Shown here one piece after another: positions 25,598-37,110 of a DNA stretch of 64,000 bases; positions within the stretch are counted from its first letter, which is position 1, and the number at the start of each line of letters is the position of its first letter. The notes beneath the pieces were generated by a model, which worked only from the letters and a program-made list of their open reading frames with translations, did no database searches and was not told where the DNA came from. This stretch comes from Zerene cesonia (taxonomy: Eukaryota > Arthropoda > Insecta > Lepidoptera > Pieridae). The stretch is taken from the NCBI RefSeq assembly GCF_012273895.1, contig NC_052102.1, positions 1,054,001 through 1,118,000 on the forward strand, given 5' to 3'. The translations under genes were made by a program, and so were the position numbers.

Positions 25598-25797
25598 CTA
25601 CCTGTGCCTTGCGGTTTCATCTGCGTAAGTTCGTATCCCGTGAGGATATCGGGATAAAATGTTGCCTATATGTTATTCCAGTTGTCCAGCTATCTACGTA
25701 CTAAATTTCATTGCAATCGGTTCAGTAGTTTTTGCGTGAAAGAATAACAAACATACACACATCCTCATAAACTTTCGCATTTATACTATTAGTAGGA
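25598..25797 (-). mobile_element. HelA (Lep1-like) Helitron
   Basis: The minus strand starts TCCTACTAATAGTATAAATG with host A before it, and ends near GCGCAG-like GGCACAGGTAG (CTAG decayed to GTAG). The body shows TTGCAATGAAATTTAGTACG and TATCCCGATATCCTCACGGG. At 200 bp it equals other full copies. Its 3' hairpin is weakened by substitutions (GATGAAACCGC). Confidence 0.7.
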
Positions 25798-25850
25798 TTA
25801 GAGTAAGTAAGAGAACAAAGTTGATTGTATCATTGAGATGTGAATTTAGT

Positions 25851-26030
25851 TTTTTTGTCATAACGAGCAACTGAGTTGGTTGTTCGCTTTATGATAAGCG
25901 ATCGCCACCGCCCATGGGTATTCGCAATGGTAGTGCCTCTGCGTTACTCGCTTTTAAGGAAAAGGAATAAAGAAAAGGTTGACGACTAGAAAGAAGGAAT
26001 GGACGGAGAAGTAGGAGGTAGTTATGAAGT
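25851..26030 (-). mobile_element. RetA retroposon, 5'-truncated and diverged
   Basis: The minus strand shows GAGGCACTACCATTGCGAAT, CCCATGGGCGGTGGCGATCGC and a terminal GACAAAAAAAC. Only the 3' half is present. Confidence 0.55.
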
Positions 26031-26417
26031 ACATAAAAACATAAACAACAAATACATCCACATATGCATACATATCACATTAAAGAAGAAACACGAGAAA
26101 TTAATTTCAATAATTACAATAATTGCATAATGGGCGACACAAAAATGCTCGTTTACATTTGCTAAAACAAGTTCTAAAATACAATTACAGCTTTTTTAGA
26201 ATCGATCTCAAACAACTTTAATGTTGATTTCATAGAATTGTTCAGGATATGAATTATTCATCGAATTATTATTGAATAACAAGTATTACAGATGTAAACT
26301 GGATTAAAAGTGTTTAAACAAAAATAATACATCTTATCTATGTATTAATTCAATTACTGATCATAAGATTGCATCAGCTAGCGTGAGAATGACAGAAGAT
26401 AATCTAGTCATATTAAC
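26031..26417. other. AT-rich stretch, no gene seen
   Basis: No recognised repeat or exon signals. Confidence 0.5.
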
Positions 26418-26575
26418 ACGCTTTTATTAGCTTCTTTTTCTTCTTTAGACATGAGTTTGACTACTATACGGGCAGATTTAATTTAAACCATGTATTTTTA
26501 TCAAGAATTATCCCGTTTGGGATTGCCAGATTCAAATAATTTTTAATTTAGGTTTTATTAATTTTTAATGTGCAA
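26418..26575 (+). mobile_element. MITE-G copy
   Basis: The 5' end ACACGCTTTTATTAGCTTC is the intact family terminus. The interior has ACGGGCAGATTTAATTTAAA and a decayed GGGATTGCCAGATTC (elsewhere AGGATCGCCAG). No coding capacity. Confidence 0.5.
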
Positions 26576-26849
26576 ATGAGACAATTTTATTTATTCTATT
26601 ATAAATGCGTCTTTTTGTTTTTTTTTTTCAAACTGCGTTTATTATACGTAAATATAACTATATGGCCATAACCAATCACGCAAACTACAAATTCCAAACC
26701 AAATAATTGAAATATTAGTCTCATCGTTACATTATTTAGACATACCTACAAGAACGATTCTCAAATGCATATAAATCTGAGGACAATTTTTTTTTTGTTT
26801 TAAATAGCACTAATTACGTATTTGCGCATAAAAATATTGTAGAAAAATC

Positions 26850-26908
26850 GATAATGAAGTGGGATTCAAACCTGCGTCTTCTACCTTACAACTCGGCCAC
26901 CCATGATC
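26850..26908 (-). repeat. tRNA-like SINE head, anticodon region deleted
   Basis: Minus strand: GATCATGG, GTGGCCGAGTTGTAAGG (A-box-like), GCAGGTTTGAATCCCAC (B box GGTTTGAATCC in a short stem), then CATTATC, which pairs with GATCATG with one mismatch. The 59-nt length is too short for a functional tRNA because the anticodon arm is missing. It is related to the better preserved copy at 54028-54102 and may be a pol III SINE head. Confidence 0.55.
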
Positions 26909-27003
26909 TCGCCTTCGCAATTAAACATCTACTGATGTCCCTAGGGGGCCGATTATTCCGAATATTCCTTTATTTCGAATACACTATGTAAATTTATAAA
27001 CTT

Positions 27004-27230
27004 ACTGTCCGCCCGCGGCTACTACCGTATACTCAAAGAAGAAGAGAGATAGTATTGGGGTTTACCCAGCGTTGTTCCCAATCTCGAGGGGTCTGTTAGG
27101 ATAAAAACTATCATATGTCCTTTGCCGGGTCATACGATATCTTCATACCAAATCTAATCCTAATCGGTTCAGTGGCCTACTAAAGCATGAAGAAGAGATA
27201 GACAGACAGAGTTAGGTAATTTCGCATTTA
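27004..27230 (-). mobile_element. Helitron-like element, diverged
   Basis: The minus strand runs from TCTCCAGTTATAAATGCGAA through GAACCGATTAGGATTAGATTTGG-type and GGCAAAGGACATATGATAG blocks to CCGCGGGCGGAC. This is the layout of the HelD/HelA superfamily with a GCGG/CCGC-rich 3' end. No clear terminal CTRR remains. Confidence 0.45.
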
Positions 27231-27960
27231 TAACTGGAGATCTAGAATAACAGACAAGACTATATTTAGTGAAATGCTAACTTCTACAAAATTTTCCATC
27301 ATCCAATTTCTATAGAAGAGCCTTTATATCGATATAATGTAACATTCAAGTTTTTGCGCAAAATTATAGAAGCAGACACGCGCTTAACTCAATATCGTAC
27401 AGAATAATATTAAAAATACCTGATGTAGTTATTTATTATCTATGTATTTTTTAATTTACGAAAACTTGTAGAACTGACATTCACAGATAATAAAACGAGC
27501 CATGTACGAGTATTAATGACAATGCCCAGTTATATTTAAATATTAATAAGCAATGACGAAATGTTAACAAAATTTCCATTTGGTGTTTTGATGGTCGCAA
27601 TTGTAAGCATTATGGTCATTTTATGTTAATATGTACGTCTCCGGCCATTAAGTGAACGACGAGATAAATTATAATATGTGCGGGCGCAAATTTAGTATTA
27701 TTTCCAAGTTTAGAGCTCTCTTATGGAATTCGTGATTAGTGGGTTTTGTAAGCGGCTGGGATGATACAAGAAGTAGGGGTTAAGGACAAGAGACTAGTCG
27801 GATGATTTGCAAATTAATTTTGTTGTTATTTATTTTTTTATTATAAAAATGTTGCAGTGTTAATTGTTGGTAAATATAAAGTAATATGTCATTTTTTTCA
27901 AATGATGTTTTCTATTAGAGTGTTCAGGGAATCGTATTCTTTATCTCACCCTTAACAGAC
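27231..27960. other. AT-rich stretch, no gene seen
   Basis: No recognised repeat. A GC-richer patch lies at 27640-27680. Confidence 0.5.
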
Positions 27961-28095
27961 TCCTTTATTCCGGTAGTCATTATTTATTCCCATTATCCTA
28001 ACATGCTGCGAACACATTTGCAGAACCGTTACCTCTGCAAAAGGCGGTGAAGGTCGCTTACCATGAGGACGCGACTCACCAGTTCGGATTCCCGC
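27961..28095 (+). mobile_element. RetA retroposon, old 3' remnant
   Basis: TTGCAGAACCGTTACCTCTGC, GGCGGTGAAGGTCGCTTACC and CGACTCACCAG correspond to the RetA 3' third, with many substitutions. Confidence 0.45.
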
Positions 28096-28886
28096 GTTGA
28101 CTTATAAAATATCTTTATTTTTAATTTTTAAATAGTTCTTTGTTGCATCCTAAAACCATACGGAACCATTATATCTATTATTTTTCATGCTTTCCTCTCC
28201 GAATACATGTAACGGTTGTACCATGTATCAAGTTTATTGTTTTTAAAGAAAGTATGTTGACATTCAAATTCTTTGAATTCCCCTTTTGAAATTTGACATG
28301 GCGGCGATTATTACCGTTATTTACTTTATAAGTAAATCTAAAAATATACTTTTAAGATGTTTGTATATGGAAGAAATTTCATGTTTCAAATACATATTTT
28401 AAAATAAATTTAACAAATTAAATCACGCACCTTAAAAGCATTAAACGGTATTAGTATTATTCTTATGAAATAGAAAATTTAAAAATATATGCTAGTTCTG
28501 TATAGATAAACGCAAGACACATAAAAGCAAGTAATCAATTAAAAATCCGTCGCGTAGACAATCGGCCGGCCTCATTCGTCAAAACGGTTCAATGTTTTTA
28601 AAAAGGTTTCAAGATCGACCTGACTTATTGTTATTTATATTAAGACTGTCCGATTTGCCGGGACCCTTGCCTTCGCACTTCAGAAAAAAAAACAATAGTT
28701 TGCCGCGCATTTGATACTTATCTTGATCGAGTGTAGGTCGAGTTTTGATTGTTGGCAACATTCGTGTATGAAGGTATGGAATGCAGGATTGCGCGACTCA
28801 TGAGTATAATTCTTGGACTTGGGGAGTGATTTTTGATATTTAATAATTGTCTGTTATATAATTTTCGTTCACATAAGCTATAAAGC
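28096..28886. other. AT-rich stretch, no gene seen
   Basis: No repeat recognised. A GC-richer patch with CGGCCGGCC occurs at 28560-28572. Confidence 0.5.
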
Positions 28887-29111
28887 TTTTTTTATGTCAA
28901 AGAGTTGTCAAATGAGCTGTTGGGACTGGTGGTAAGCGACAGTCACTGCCACATTTTTAGGGGCCTTATGCTTCAGCAAAAATGCCATGATGATGAATCA
29001 ATGGGAAAGGTAAAAGAATTTAACTGGGAAGAAAAAGAATGCAAGCTCACGGCTTCCTGACTCGTCATACGAATTTTCTGTTGGGGTACCTACCCCGAGC
29101 TGACACGATAA
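28887..29111 (-). mobile_element. RetA retroposon, old copy
   Basis: The minus strand shows CGGGGTAGGTACCCCAACAG, a decayed GTATGACGAGTCAGGAAGCC, and a tail ending TTTGACATAAAAAAAG. It is the most diverged near-complete RetA copy in the window. Confidence 0.5.
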
Positions 29112-29559
29112 AATGATAGAAGCTTCAAATGACAACTGATTAAATTAGGAATCTAATTAGGTTATGTAAATTGACAATTTCTTTTAATATCCATGATGCT
29201 ATTTTAGTTTATATCTTGAAATCGTCAATCTCCTATGTTTTTACATTGAATTATCATTAAGTTTTAAAAGAAAAGTCTTATATTTAAGGAGATTATATGA
29301 TTTTTCCACCAACAAAATCGAAATCCTGTTATGCGAAGGCGATTAATTTGCGGAGTTGCCTATTCTTTTTAAACTTTAGTTTATATTCTAGAATAACTAA
29401 TTGTTTCCTTCTATTTATAAATATTTTGTAATGTCTTCATAATACTATTAGCGCTCGCCCTATTTTGACTTTGTAAAACAAATAAGATGTCTATATCACG
29501 CAGGAATAATGTAAGCTTCTACTGTTGAAATAACATCTTATTTCCTACCGCCCCGGTTC
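29112..29559. other. AT-rich stretch, no gene seen
   Basis: No recognised repeat or exon signals. Confidence 0.5.
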
Positions 29560-29665
29560 CTAGAATATAGCACTTGGTGAACACGCATTTTATCCACGGT
29601 GAACATTTTTGAAATCGATCCAGAAGTTCCTGGGATTATCGCGATCAAACAAACGAATTTCAGCT
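29560..29665 (-). mobile_element. HelB-related Helitron fragment
   Basis: The minus strand has GATAATCCCAGGAACTTCTG, GATCGATTTCAAAAATGTTC and ACCGTGGATAAAATGCG, matching a HelB variant also present at 38675-38810. Both ends have decayed. Confidence 0.4.
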
Positions 29666-30282
29666 ATCATCAAGTACAGATTAAATAGCTATCTTCTATT
29701 CTCTATAAAGCTATCAAACTTTACCTTCTAGGATCAATAAAAATTCATGTGCGTTCTTAACTCCAGGTTTCATACGGAATGCGCTTGAGTGCAACTCGCG
29801 TAGGTACAGGTTTTTTGTGTGTGTGCGAGGGAGGCAGGGATAAGGGTCGTTCGCAAAGTGCACTAATGGCCGAGTTATAATGTTACTGAGTTTTTTCGTT
29901 TGCATTTAATAGATCGCTTTTTTAAGAATTTGATTTAGAACAATTTGTTTATGGTTTTTGAAATTACGGTTTGTTTCTAGATAGGTATAGATATAAGGTG
30001 CTTTTTCTAAGCAAGTAGCATAATATATTATTAGGTGTTATTTGATAATAGATACCTACGTTTTGGTGACGTCATATATACCTTAGTTGCTTATCAAAAT
30101 ACGATAATGATTTATATTAATACACACAATGCTTCAAACAACAATATAGATAAACTAAAGAGATTTCTGCTCCTCGGAGACTTGGATAATCTATTAAAAT
30201 CGATCCAGCAGTTCTATATAAATAAGATTTACCTGACCTTGTAACTCACAACTTATGTCAATTAATAATTAATATAGGGTAA
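29666..30282. other. AT-rich stretch, no gene seen
   Basis: A 69-codon open frame at 30035-30244 has no recognisable features. The segment 30170-30230 may be a decayed Helitron (AAAATCGATCCAGCAGTTCT). Confidence 0.45.
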
Positions 30283-30604
30283 TTTTTTTTTATGTTATAG
30301 CGTCTGAGCTGGTGGTTCGCCGGATGGTAAGCGATCACCACCGCCCATGAACATTCGCAGAGGTAGTGCCTCTGCGAATGCGCTGCCCGCTTTTATGGAG
30401 TAAAGGAAAAGGAAAGGATTAACGATTGGAAAGAAGGAATGGACTGGGACGGGTGAGGAAAAGGAAACGGGCCTCCCGTTCCCCTAATCAACGTACGAAA
30501 CACAATAGCAAGGCTATTATTTCACGCCGGTTTTATTTGGGAGTGTGGTACTTCCCCGGTGCGATCTGACCCAATTCGTGCCGAAGCCTGCTCGATCCCC
30601 CACA
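30283..30604 (-). mobile_element. RetA retroposon, full length
   Basis: The minus strand begins TGTGGGGGATCGAGCAGGC, has CACCGGGGAAGTACCACACTC, AACCGGCGTGAAATAATAGC, a perfect inverted repeat (GCATTCGCAGAGGCAC with GTGCCTCTGCGAATG neighbours), GGGCGGTGGTGATCGCTTACC, GGCGAACCACCAGCTCAGAC, and ends CTATAACATAAAAAAAAA. It is the best reference copy of the family here at about 322 bp. Target duplications are not clear at this site. Confidence 0.75.
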
Positions 30605-31066
30605 ATAAAAATAAGTTATTTACGTAACAAATGAAATTCATGGCCTGAGGCATAAATTATTAACGGAACCTCAATATCAAGAAAATAATTATTCATAGGA
30701 ATTATACATTTTTAAGGAAAACTTACAAAAATAAATATTTAAATGATATTACAGCTACTGCTATTTTTTCATTTAATTATAAATTATAATGAAGCTGGTT
30801 TTGAGTGAATGAGTTGCAAACAAATAACTTATTGTAAATATCAACCATTTTGAAATCCATGCGAATATACAAAAAAACAAATCACTGAAATCGACTCAGC
30901 CGTTTAATGAGTTTAATGATAAACACATACAATGATTTGATATTACTGGAATCTCGCAATTCTAATAAGATATTTATTTATTATTCGCTCCATTTCAGTA
31001 AAATGGATTATTTCCCAAAATACGCACGCAAAAAAATAATTTTATCAAATATATTTGCATAATAAA
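30605..31066. other. AT-rich stretch, no gene seen
   Basis: No recognised repeat or exon signals. Confidence 0.5.
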
Positions 31067-31230
31067 CTAGCGGTCCGCCCCGGCTCCGCCCGTGGTACAT
31101 ATATATCCTATAGCCTTCCTCAATATATGGGCTATCAAACACTGAAATAATTTTTCAAATCGGACCAGCGGTTTCTCAGATTAGAGTGTTCAAACAAACA
31201 AACTCTTCAGTTTTATAATATTAGTATAGA
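31067..31230 (-). mobile_element. HelB Helitron-like element, full length
   Basis: CTAG at 31067-31070 (minus 3' end, host T next) and TC at 31229-31230 (minus 5' end, host A next) define a 164-bp element. The 3' end reads GGGCGGAGCCGGGGCGGACC then GCTAG. Confidence 0.8.
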
Positions 31231-31837
31231 TTATAATTCGCCAAGAAAAATTTCGAAAATCAATTTAACCTACGAAAAAAGCGTCGGCCATTCCATATCT
31301 TCGTTTATGTTGCCAACAAACAGCACAGCCAATTTCAGTCGCCATAAAAAAGTAAGACCATAGCCCCGCCGAATTAAAAAAGCAGCAAAACCGAATCTTA
31401 ACGGCATTTCTAAGAACAATTGTAATTTGGCGCGCTAATCCAGACGGGATGTAGTGCATTAGGTCACTTTCAGACCGGGCGTCCTTGAGGCAGCCTGCAT
31501 GCGTAGCCTACTTTGATACTCGCCTATACTGTGTAAAGGCTTATGTTGTGTTGAGACGGGTGTATGCGAAATCGATGGGATGAAAAGAGATGGATGTATC
31601 GCGTTCCTGCACAAATGTATCGGGGTTAGAACTGCACAGACTATAAACAAGGAACTATTGCTTTTTTTGTTAGGGCTGCGTTGTCTCTGTTATTTTAGCG
31701 TACTTTTATTGAGGAAAATTAAAATAATTGTTTTATTATTTTCTTATTGGAATGCTCGTTACGATTCTTACGTAAGTTTTCGTAGAAGATTTAATATTAT
31801 AAATGCGATATGATTGTAAATGGATGAAATGTATTTG
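31231..31837. other. Repeat-free GC-elevated block, no gene seen
   Basis: 31261-31640 is distinctly GC-richer than its surroundings, contains no repeat family of this window and stays open for about 64 codons in two adjacent minus-strand frames. It includes GTCGCCATAAAA, a GCCATAAA core resembling some Hox/Caudal-type binding sites. It may be a conserved non-coding element. Coding identity is not supported. Confidence 0.45.
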
Positions 31838-31990
31838 ACGCTACTAACGTTATGAATGCGAAAGTTTTTAAGGATGTGTGTATGTTTGTTACTCCTTCAG
31901 GTAGCAATAATTGAATTTTGATGATACTTAACAGTGATGTAGTTAATGACAAGACATAACCTATAGAAATACATGCCATTGCCCTCGGGT
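31838..31990 (+). mobile_element. Helitron-like element, diverged
   Basis: It starts CTACTAACGTTATGAATGCG and continues GGATGTGTGTATGTTTGTTAC, as in HelA. The 3' half (ACATAACCTATAGAAATACA then CCCTCGGGTTCGTCCG) is of another type. It may be a chimera or an old relative. Confidence 0.4.
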
Positions 31991-32501
31991 TCGTCCGTGT
32001 GTGAAATGGTGCGTCACAGCTTGTATAATAATTATAGCATTTATTTCCTTTTATATTAAAAAATTTGTGAATTAAAATAATCAGTTCTATCAACGTATTT
32101 ATGTATTTCTACAATGTAAAATTAAAATTCAATTGTTGTTTCCATCAATTACAATAAAATACAAAGTGTACATTATTATTTCAATGTTTATTTTTTTGCA
32201 TTTGATCTATTAGCGGTAAAGGAAACCTGATATCTGATACAGACCGAGTATTTAAACTATAAGGTTACAAACATCAGTTTGACCTCAGACAAACAAAAAG
32301 AGCATATAATAACTTATAACTACATGTGACCTTTACTAATATGCAGTCGGCTGGATAATGTTCCAATACATTGCACAACTGTGGAAAACAATGGGGGGAT
32401 TAACATAATGTGACGTTTGTTTACTGCATTATTAATTTGTTATCTAGGTTTAGAATGTAGGCAATATTATGCATGGTACACAATACAACAAATATGAACG
32501 A
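31991..32501. other. AT-rich stretch, no gene seen
   Basis: No recognised repeat or exon signals. Confidence 0.5.
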
Positions 32502-32701
32502 CTAGCTGCGTCCCGCGGTTTCACCCGCGTAAGTCCGTATCCCGCAGGAATATCGGGATAAAAAGTTGTCTATATGTTATTCCAGTTGTCCAGCTATCTA
32601 CGTACCAAATTTCATTGCCATCAGTTCAGCAGTTTTTGCGTGAAATAGTAACAAACACATACACATCCTTACAAACTTTCGCATTTATAATATTAGCTGG
32701 A
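32502..32701 (-). mobile_element. HelA (Lep1-like) Helitron, full length
   Basis: Minus strand: host A, TCCAGCTAATATTATAAATG start, then the 3' hairpin CGCGG-GTGAAA-CCGCG, an 8-nt spacer, and CTAG at 32502-32505 followed by host T. A stem of 5, loop of 6, spacer of 8 and CTAG is a typical Helitron 3' structure. It is 200 bp and non-coding. Confidence 0.8.
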
Positions 32702-32797
32702 TAGAATTTCCTATCAAACACAATAATAATCACGCCGATTATAGAGTTGTCGAGTAATAAAACAAACGAAAAAACACAAAACACACACGAAAATAGA

Positions 32798-32830
32798 ACC
32801 TCCTTTTCGTTTTTGGAAGTCGGTCAAAAG
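32798..32830 (-). repeat. Short repeat fragment, GAAGTCGGT type
   Basis: AACCTCCTTTTCG then TTTGGAAGTCGGTCAAAA is the inverted form of a common lepidopteran repeat end (ACCGACTTCAAAAA, GGAGGTT). A related plus-strand copy is at 42735-42860. The full extent cannot be fixed. Confidence 0.4.
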
Positions 32831-32969
32831 GGATGCACGTAAAATTTCACATTATTACAATTACAATTATTTATATCTCACGTTTAAGTCCGTTAAACAT
32901 TGTGATAAAAACCTATTAACCTGAGATAAACACAATAGCTATGCCCCGCGGCTTCACTCATGTTTTGCA

Positions 32970-33078
32970 TTATGTTATCATTATCGTCAGCCTATATATG
33001 TTCCCACTGCTGGGACACAGGCCTTTTGAGGGTTCAGACTCCACGCGCCACCACCACGCTGGCCAAGTGCGGGTTGGC
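32970..33078 (-). repeat. Retroelement 3' end with GAT-type tail
   Basis: The minus strand reads GCCAACCCGCACTTGGCCAG, CTGTGTCCCAGCAGTGGGAAC and then GACGATAATGATAAC, a decayed GAT tail. It is the same 3' block as 5421-5535. An open frame of 69 codons at 32960-33169 falls in this repeat and is not a gene. Confidence 0.6.
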
Positions 33079-33625
33079 AGAGGTCACATGTCGTCGAACA
33101 TTTAATACTCGGACCTTACGTTATAAAACCTCAATATTATGGTCTATTCTGCACAAAGAGAATTTCTAATTGGAACCAGTAGATATAATGTAATAAGAAG
33201 TAATTGTATAAGACCTAACAATTTTATTAAAGGTATTTTAAACAACTAAAAAAACACGCTTTATTGATAGAATCACTTAATTGTCTCACTTGCGGAGTTG
33301 ATGCTTAATCAGAATAATAAGAAATAAAGAAAAAACATTTAATGTAATAAGATAAACTCATGAAATTATTGTATTTTCACTAATCGTTGAATTGTGTAGA
33401 AAGTTTGAATTAAATATCTCTGTTTAAAGTAGTTAAAGCTACTATTAAGTCTAAAGTAGACTATATATAATCATATAGGTGAAGATAGGTTTAAAAAGAA
33501 GCCTTTGGGGACAGAGGATGATGAGGATGACAATATTTTTCATGAAATACAACCAATCATTATAAATGCTAAAAGTATCTATGTCATATGACTTAACTTT
33601 TATTAGACTTTTATTCATCACACTT
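33079..33625. other. AT-rich stretch, no gene seen
   Basis: No recognised repeat or exon signals. Confidence 0.5.
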
Positions 33626-33851
33626 AACTGTAATATTATAAATGTGAAAGTTTGTTTTTTTGGTTGTTTGTCCGTCAATCTGAAACTACTTAACGGATTT
33701 TGATGAAATTTGTTATACAGATGAGCTGACGTGGTCGATAGGACATTTTTTTATACCGATTAAATGCTCCCTTGGGATAAAACAGGAATCTTGATATCCG
33801 GGCGGAGACGGGACGAGCGTCTATTATATATAAGCTTTCCGCCACAGCTAG
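33626..33851 (+). mobile_element. Helitron-like element, near full length
   Basis: The start TGTAATATTATAAATGTGAA is a decayed family terminus. The body has GTCCGTCAATCTGAAACTAC, GGATTTTGATGAAATTTG and CCGGGCGGAGACGGGACGAG, and it ends CGCCACAGCTAG before T. It belongs to the AATATTATAAATGTG subfamily also seen at 4619. Confidence 0.6.
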
Positions 33852-35173
33852 TCGTTTACTAGTCAAAGGAAATTTCCAATTGGAAATATTTTTAAACAAG
33901 TGATTTTTCTGAAGTAATCCGATACCTCGTGCTTTGCATCTAAACAGGCTATTAGACCGTTGAGGCAACAAATAAAAACATCGTTACCGAATGAAAATAA
34001 AGTAAAAATACCTCCATAATTAGAACCGCAATCTGCACATGTCGCAGGTGCGCACGCGCCGCTAAACACGCCCGTTTGCAACCATTAGACCTTATTGTGT
34101 TTTACATTAATTTTTTTTTGACTGTTCATAAATTTTGAATTTTGTTACCGAAATATTAATTTCCAATGTGTTAATTTGTGTACCATTGCTTATAATTTGA
34201 AATAGGCAAAAAAGTATGTGGGCAATAGATTTTTTTAAATTGTTTTTCAGACTAGCCATTTTAGTAAAACAATTATTGGCGGAAAAATAGATCAGTACAC
34301 CTACAGATTGGTATAAATATATTAAAAAATGGAGACAACTTTATATTTTTTATACTTCATAGCCCATGCCCTTCAGCAAAAGAACTTCGTGATTATAAGA
34401 AACATTCTGTATATCATAAAGTAGATCTAACAAATAATAAAATCGCAAAAACAAAAAAGTAGAAAATTTCAACCATAGAAGTCCTACAACAAAGATGAAT
34501 TGCATATATTCCACCAACTCAAAGAATTCTAATTAAAACCCACGAAAATAGTTTAAAAATTAATTATTAGTTAAAACGCGGTTAAATGAAGCTCGCTCTA
34601 ATTAAGAGCGAGTTTCAGGTGACGCTTGGTGACCCAGTTGAGTTTCCTCTACTCTCAATCACGTAAATACGGAAAATTATTTTCACTTGCTTTTTAAGTG
34701 GGTTTGAGGTCTAGAAGCTTCTATTTGAATTGCTTGTGATAAAACCACTGAAAAGGGATATTAAGTTTATATTCACAAGCTTAATTTTTTGGTTATAGGA
34801 TATTATAGTATCCTTATTAGTTATCTTATAAAATTGAAGATAATGTGTTTGTTTGTTTGTCTTATTTGCATGTTGCAGCGGAATGATTTTGAGGTATGAT
34901 TTTTGGGTCTGAAGATAGTTAGGAGGCTGAAGAATGAAAACGGAGAAATAGTATTAAATAAGTCGACATTTAGAAAATATAATAATGCTTTAAGTATAGA
35001 TAAATTTAACAAGTTGTAGATAAATTGCAATTATTTTTTTATTATTTGTTCGATAAAAGCAAATAAAAAAGGTTTATAGTCAAAATGAACGATGATTAAG
35101 TTCCATAATTACGATCAAATCGAAAATATTTTTTAACATGAAGTTGTCAAATTACATTAAAATATGAAAAGTG
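33852..35173. other. AT-rich stretch with GC pocket and hairpin, no gene
   Basis: 34020-34085 is a short GC-rich pocket (CAGGTGCGCACGCGCCGC). A perfect 8-bp hairpin around a TAATTA core lies at 34592-34612. About 34825-34950 resembles a decayed Helitron body. A minus-strand frame of 72 codons (33863-34081) spans the pocket but shows no recognisable protein. Confidence 0.45.
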
Positions 35174-35301
35174 AAGTGAAGTCCCGTGTCCCCTAGTGGG
35201 GTATGGGGCAGATGATGTACATCTGTTTCACTGATCGATTTTCTTTACGGACACGTAGGTGATCAGCCTTCTGTGTCCTGCCAGACCGAGACATTTTTTT
35301 A
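35174..35301 (-). mobile_element. tRNA-derived SINE, 5'-truncated
   Basis: It matches the tRNA-unrelated body of the complete SINE at 37661-37866: minus strand ATGTCTCGGTCTGGCAGGAC, CACCTACGTGTCCGTAAAG, ATCAGTGAAACAGATG and GGGACACGGGACTTCACTT. The tRNA-like head is absent and the break falls at the T-run next to it, consistent with 5' truncation. Confidence 0.7.
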
Positions 35302-36097
35302 TTAAATAAAATAATAAAGCTATATAGATATTTTTACAAATACTTCATACTCATTCAAAAATTATAAACACACTACAAAATATGCTGATGCAATCAAAAT
35401 ATCTTATTTTAATGTCTTCTCTTTGCGCCCTATTTAATGAATAAATATTGCATGTCGTCCGAGAAGCAAACTTCCCATTAATACTTTTCTAGAACAATAT
35501 TTTTTCTGTAATACATATTTACATATGTTAATAAATAAAAAAATAATAAAAAAATCTTTATTTGCTCTCACAAATCATTAAACTACGTAGTTTAACGTTG
35601 TGAAGGACTAGAGTCTGAAATAGGTCGTAAAAACACATCTAGTACAGATCACTAGTTCCCCCCTCATTTATGCTCGTAATCGTGCGTTAGTTCTTCTTAT
35701 ATTAATCTACAATTTGCATCACACTCGAATATCATTGTAACTCGGGGAAAAAACCCCAAAGCATTTACGCTTTCAAAATCGTCTACATGCACGAAGACGA
35801 CAAAAAACGCCAGCAATTACATGCGAATATCAATGAAATAGCTTCAAGTAATACCCAATTATATTGCGAGCTTGATAGGATAATGGTCGAATGTAAATGA
35901 GTAACGTTTACTTTATAAAAAATGTGAATCATTTTTGGGTGCGCGCTTTTTGCTGGTTATTTAATCTGTACACGGTTTTTTTATAATGTTACCGAAATTT
36001 TAAGATCAATAAAGGAAGTATTTGTATGTAAACTTGTAATTTTTAACCGATTCACACAATTTTATACCTACATCCATTATTTAATGTTGACCGTTTG
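35302..36097. other. AT-rich stretch, no gene seen
   Basis: No recognised repeat or exon signals. Confidence 0.5.
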
Positions 36098-36285
36098 TCC
36101 TACTAATATTATAAATGCGAAACTTTGTGTATGTTTGTTACTCTGTCACGCAAAAACTGCTGAACCGATTGCAATAAAATTTGGTACGTAGATAGCTGAA
36201 AAACTGGAATAACACATAGGCAACTTTTTATCCCGATACTCCTAAGTGATATAGACTTACGCGGGTGAAACCGCGATGCGCAGTG
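36098..36285 (+). mobile_element. HelA (Lep1-like) Helitron, decayed 3' end
   Basis: It starts TCCTACTAATATTATAAATG, has the body CTGCTGAACCGATTGCAAT and GGTACGTAGATAGCTG, and ends with GCGGGTGAAACCGC. The terminal GCGCAGCTAG has become GCGCAGTGCAG, so the CTAG is lost. Confidence 0.7.
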
Positions 36286-36899
36286 CAGCAAAATTTCTTA
36301 TGTTATTTATTTTAATTGCCTTTTATATAAACGAATTTACAAACATCATTTTACACTAAATTACTTAGAGTGATCATTAAATCTACTTGATATCTAAATA
36401 TAGACTAGTCGATATAAATTGTACCTACCTACGTCGGCAAATATTAGCACCTGTCCTTGTACATTGTTGTCTGAGATGATTTTTGGCTTAAGGCATTGAA
36501 TAGGGATGCGCTTGTTGATAATATTTTATCGATAGATTTTAAAGTCCCGTATCTAGTAGTATTTTAAATCAAGACTCAATACAATTCATATTCCAATTGT
36601 TTTACATTATTTAAAATTTACAATCAAAATATATTATTTATTTCGATTACATTGTATTTGTGTTTTTTTGGTTTCTTTGCCTGTCGTAAAAATAATCAGT
36701 TTTAAATAATTTATCGTATGGTACTAAATGTATTTTATGTACCCATTTACCCTGTATGATAAATAACGAATATTTACATACACATACAACTTGTTTTCAG
36801 GCAATCAGATTTATTGATTAGTTTTCTTAGATATAATAGACAGTCCGAGGTATATTTCCGCATAGATCCCGCCCTTGCAGGCTTTTAAGAACAGAATAT
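36286..36899. other. AT-rich stretch, no gene seen
   Basis: No recognised repeat or exon signals. Confidence 0.5.
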
Positions 36900-37110
36900 A
36901 ATAAAATAATTTTATTAGGTACACCACACATTTAAAATTAAGCACATACAATAAATGATAAATTGCAGACTTAATAACTAAAAAGCAATTATAAGAGTTT
37001 ATATAACTGTAATAACTATTGTCGCGACCTAAAGGGTGGGGCCAATCAGTATATGCAATGCCGATACGGTCGGCATAACGCTGGTTTTCAGGGCTTTTTT
37101 CTATATTAAT
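36900..37110 (-). repeat. RepK copy, uninterrupted
   Basis: The minus strand reads GCCCTGAAAACCAGCGTTAT, GCCGACCGTATCGGCATTGC, CCCCACCCTTTAGGTCGCG and, further on, ATGTGTGGTGTACC. The same order occurs at 41213-41735, where a RetA element splits it. A 113-codon minus-strand frame (36811-37152) crosses the repeat and has no recognisable domain. It may be a LINE 3' region, but this is not established. Confidence 0.5.
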
